Shown here: positions 19,701-21,853 of the stretch, one piece after another
Layout of the letters: each line of letters opens with the position of its first letter
How positions within the stretch are numbered: the first letter of the stretch is position 1
Assembly (NCBI GenBank): GCA_015680685.1
Contig: MNCI01034661.1
Coordinates: forward strand, 115,552-137,404
Origin: Gnetum montanum
Taxonomy: Eukaryota; Streptophyta; Gnetopsida; Gnetales; Gnetaceae
Reading direction: 5' to 3'
Length of the DNA stretch: 21,853 nt
Made by a program: the position numbers and the translations under genes
The notes under the pieces: generated by a model
Told to the model about the DNA's origin: nothing
Seen by the model: only the letters and a program-made list of their open reading frames with translations
Database searches by the model: none

Positions 19701-20419
19701 CCAGAAAATGAAAGGCAGCTTTTCTAATGAAAGATTAAGTATAGACATGTCTTTAAATATATGGATAAGGTCCAAAAAATAACGGAAAGAGCAGTCATAA
19801 AGCATCACTTTGAATAACTAACAACAAGAATGTATCCCATGACCCACAAAAAAAGAGAGAAAAAAAACCAGCGTTACAGTTCCAACTGAATCCGGATATA
19901 TAGATCAATCCTCTAAAGAACACCAATACAGCTATGTTTGTTGGGTTAAACAGTGTACGTGGTACAGGGTAACATTGAGTCCATACAAGATTCAGCACCT
20001 ACTGAAACTTTTGGAAAAGGTTAAGATCCTTAAACCTAACAAAAAACTGTAGTTTCTGCATACACATGGATGTGAAGATATCCTATTTGAATCTAAGCAG
20101 AAGATCCATATTAACAGAAAGCAGATCGCTGAAACTCACCGATGAAGTAGTTCTTCATGACATCAGCAGTAGCAACTGAACGTTCAATTTGGGTCATCTG
20201 GCCGATCTTCTCATCTAGAGTCATCCTCTTGAGTAGATCCCGGACCCGGGCAGATATGGGTTGGCTGGGATCCTTGTAAAGAGCATCATAAGCAGTAGCA
20301 GAAGCTACTGAGGAGACTCCTGCAACAGCCCACAAAAACAATAGCGCTGCCAAATGCACATTATCGACATGAAACATGACAGATTTCCTACGATCAGCCA
20401 TAACTGGATTCTTCTTCAT
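16794..20419 (-). CDS. GH3 beta-glucosidase / beta-D-glucan exohydrolase, 9 exons, 645 aa
   Basis: Exons (minus strand): 20419-20140, 19503-19299, 19052-18962, 18810-18665, 18567-18324, 18231-18127, 18031-17849, 17570-17369, 17275-16794. Total 1938 nt including TAG. All eight introns are GT-AG, phases agree and no stop interrupts, so it looks functional. Start: ATG 20419 is the first in frame after an upstream stop (20470-20468); ATG 20401 (MADRRKS, G at -3 and +4) is an alternative. A hydrophobic signal core (about residues 23-43) indicates secretion to the wall. Domain 1 carries [12 protein letters not shown] (Asp138), [16 protein letters not shown] (193-208), [10 protein letters not shown] (Lys249-His250) and the nucleophile Asp328 in TISDWQGID. 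Domain 2 carries CGGWTIQW (Trp472) and the acid/base Glu528 in [10 protein letters not shown]. Five N-glycosylation sequons (such as NYT, NST, NLT). The family removes glucose from the non-reducing ends of wall beta-glucans and glucosides; the exact substrate cannot be read here. Length is normal for the family. Confidence 0.95.
19504..20139 (-). other. Intron 1 of the GH3 gene (636 bp)
   Basis: Donor GTGAGT (20139-20134) splits a Gly codon after its first base; acceptor CAG is at 19506-19504. It is the longest intron; the others are 246, 151, 97, 92, 95, 278 and 93 bp. AT-rich with no insertion recognised. Confidence 0.85.
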
Positions 20420-20480
20420 TCCTGGGAATGAAGAACAGCAAGAACCGTGCAATGCCAAGAACCCAACTCACACTGCCAGG

Positions 20481-20488
20481 ATTTATAG
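20481..20488 (-). promoter_or_regulatory. Likely TATA box of the GH3 gene
   Basis: On the minus strand the text is GCTATAAATCC, with the core at 20488-20481, about 62 bp before the ATG at 20419. A start site some 30 bp downstream would leave a 5' leader of about 35 nt. No other TATAAA lies closer. Confidence 0.5.
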
Positions 20489-21253
20489 CAACCTCCAAAT
20501 CAAGAGAGGGTCCCTCAGTTCCCGTCCACCCATGTTTGGATTTTCTACTCTGAATATTTTTTTTCTTTGCACGCTATTTACCATGTTTCAAGTTTTCTAG
20601 CTTTCAAGGAATTCTGCTAGGGTGGCCTTTGTGTTTTGTGGATAAGATGCCACAGCGATCAAACGTGTGCCAAGATTAAATCAAAAAGAAAGAAAACAAA
20701 GAACACTAGCACTTCCAAGAATCAGGAATCTAGGGAGAGAGAAAATACAAAACTTTAGAATTAAGTGCCTAGATTACAGGGTAAAATCCAAGAATCAGGA
20801 ACTTGCGAGGCCCTAATTGCAGGTATAACGCATGTTCTCATCATGTTCAAGACCTTAATTGCAATTAAAACCTTGTGGGTGTCATCATTTACGTAGGAGG
20901 AAAGCTCGGAGAATATTCTTGAAGTGTTGCAAGGCAGGATTGTGAACCGAAATCTGCAACAAATGGTTTAAATCCAGAGGATGCAATAGGATATCTTGTA
21001 CATGATTAAGAGAGGGCAACCACGATCAGGCGAGAAACGGCTCAAATTCTTTGTTTGAGAAGTGAAGCTCGGATAAAGCATAACAATAATCATGAATGGC
21101 TAATATACAAACACGGAGAGCTCAGACTAGTGAGAAAGATTAAAAATTTTGGTGCATGACACTAGCCGTTTTTAAAAAGAGATACCACATTTGATACCAC
21201 GTTTGAAATAGGCAAAAGTTACGTCTGTTCTCTTTAGGCTTTAAAAAATCTGT
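20489..21253. other. Upstream region of the GH3 gene
   Basis: No gene seen. GAATCAGGAA with an AAG before it occurs twice (about 20717-20731 and 20788-20802). A 12-bp unit GATACCAC(A/G)TTT is repeated in tandem at 21181-21204. I can assign no regulatory role to these. Confidence 0.35.
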
Positions 21254-21439
21254 CTACTCCCCAACCAGAACGATATGATGCATGACCATCACTCCCTCAT
21301 GGCATGGCCATCCTTCCATGTGCATCCCTGATGCCCATCTAAAACCTGATGGCCCCTCATATATGATGCCAAAACCCCATGGCCAAATGTTGAAAACCAA
21401 AAAATTTTCCCCCATCGCAGCAATTCCCACCGTTGAGCA

Positions 21440-21499
21440 CCATTTGCCGAGTCGTGACGACGTCAACACCCATTTGCCGAGCCGCGACACACGTTTACA
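21440..21499. repeat. 30-bp tandem repeat in a CpG-rich patch
   Basis: CCATTTGCCGAG begins both 21440-21469 and 21470-21499, each followed by a CGTGACG/CGCGACA-like stretch. CpG density here is clearly higher than in the rest of the window. The minus strand is open for 137 codons across it (21667-21254), but the peptide looks like repeat sequence and I do not call a gene. Confidence 0.6.
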
Positions 21500-21720
21500 C
21501 AACTGCCTTTTACCCCCATAGCAGGGGCCAAAGTTGCGCTCAACCTCGTGAGCACTGCACCTCGTGGGCCTAGAGCCCATATCCAACACTCGTGCTTCTG
21601 GAGTTATCCTACCTAATTTGAATTTCTTATGTTCATTGTTTTTCCTCATTTTTAACTCACAAAACATTTGCCTTAGTAACTTCCATTTTGCGTCACAATT
21701 CCTTGCACTTCCTGGTGTGT

Positions 21721-21734
21721 TTTAGGGTTTAGGG
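21721..21734 (+). repeat. Two telomere-type units / telo-box
   Basis: TTTAGGGTTTAGGG is two units of the plant telomere repeat; its complement contains AAACCCTAA, the telo-box motif found in many plant promoters. Two units alone may be chance. Nothing downstream in the window shows which it is. Confidence 0.4.
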
Positions 21735-21853
21735 TTGTCTGTCCAAATGCACTAGTGTTATTGTGAGAAAATGGATATTTTAGTTTGTTTTGAGTTTCAG
21801 TGCGAGTCACCGTGACTTGCATGAGGGAAGAGTGATAGTGCGACTTCCTACAG

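Noticed and set aside
20420-20458. N-terminal extension of the GH3 reading frame up to 20458
   Set aside because: The frame is open there but its first codon is TTG, not ATG, and an in-frame stop lies at 20470-20468. The first ATG in frame is 20419.
21254-21667. 137-codon open frame on the minus strand, beginning with ATG
   Set aside because: It spans the 30-bp tandem repeat, has no recognisable domain and a composition unlike a real protein; openness is explained by high CpG and few AT-rich stops.

Overview
The window looks like nuclear DNA of a seed plant with a retrotransposon-rich, AT-rich genome. One intact intron-containing gene sits at the right, and about 15 kb of old, heavily mutated LTR retrotransposons sits at the left. 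A gymnosperm is a reasonable guess, given the decayed Ty3-type elements with large LTRs next to a normal spliced gene, but nothing here proves the lineage.

Layout. 1-338: no recognisable feature. 339-5250 (element A, + strand): a 5'-truncated Ty3/gypsy element. It has the distal part of reverse transcriptase, RNase H and integrase (all broken), a 2-kb non-coding tract and a 3' LTR. 5251-5709: spacer with a diverged tandem duplication. 5730-15117 (element B, + strand): an element with both LTRs, a tRNA-Asp-like primer binding site, a broken gag, no visible pol, a non-coding tract homologous to that of A, and a large broken accessory ORF (start resembling the plant-transposon/Athila ORF domain, then coiled coil, then proline-rich tail). 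B is flanked by a 5-bp target duplication (ATGTT/ATGTC). It lies inside an older LTR on the minus strand (LTR C): 20 bp of C remain left of B, and about 400 bp right of it. 15516-16790: non-genic, with two sets of tandem repeats. 16794-20419 (minus strand): a complete nine-exon gene for a secreted family GH3 beta-glucosidase/beta-D-glucan exohydrolase. 20420-21853: its upstream region, with a TATA box and, further out, a CpG-rich patch with a 30-bp tandem repeat and a telo-box.

How the parts relate. A and B belong to one non-chromoviral, probably Athila-like family. They share the post-pol tract, LTR layout and a terminal region before the 3' LTR, but carry different coding parts: A has pol and no accessory ORF, B has gag and the accessory ORF and no pol. 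Both are dead, with many stops of the TGG/CAG/CAA/CGA-to-stop type expected from cytosine deamination. The GH3 gene is the only feature that appears functional: all eight introns are GT-AG, the frame is uninterrupted and the catalytic residues are present.

Two single-base N positions (1949, 14425) are each flanked by a perfect 46-bp direct repeat. They are probably assembly joins, not biology.
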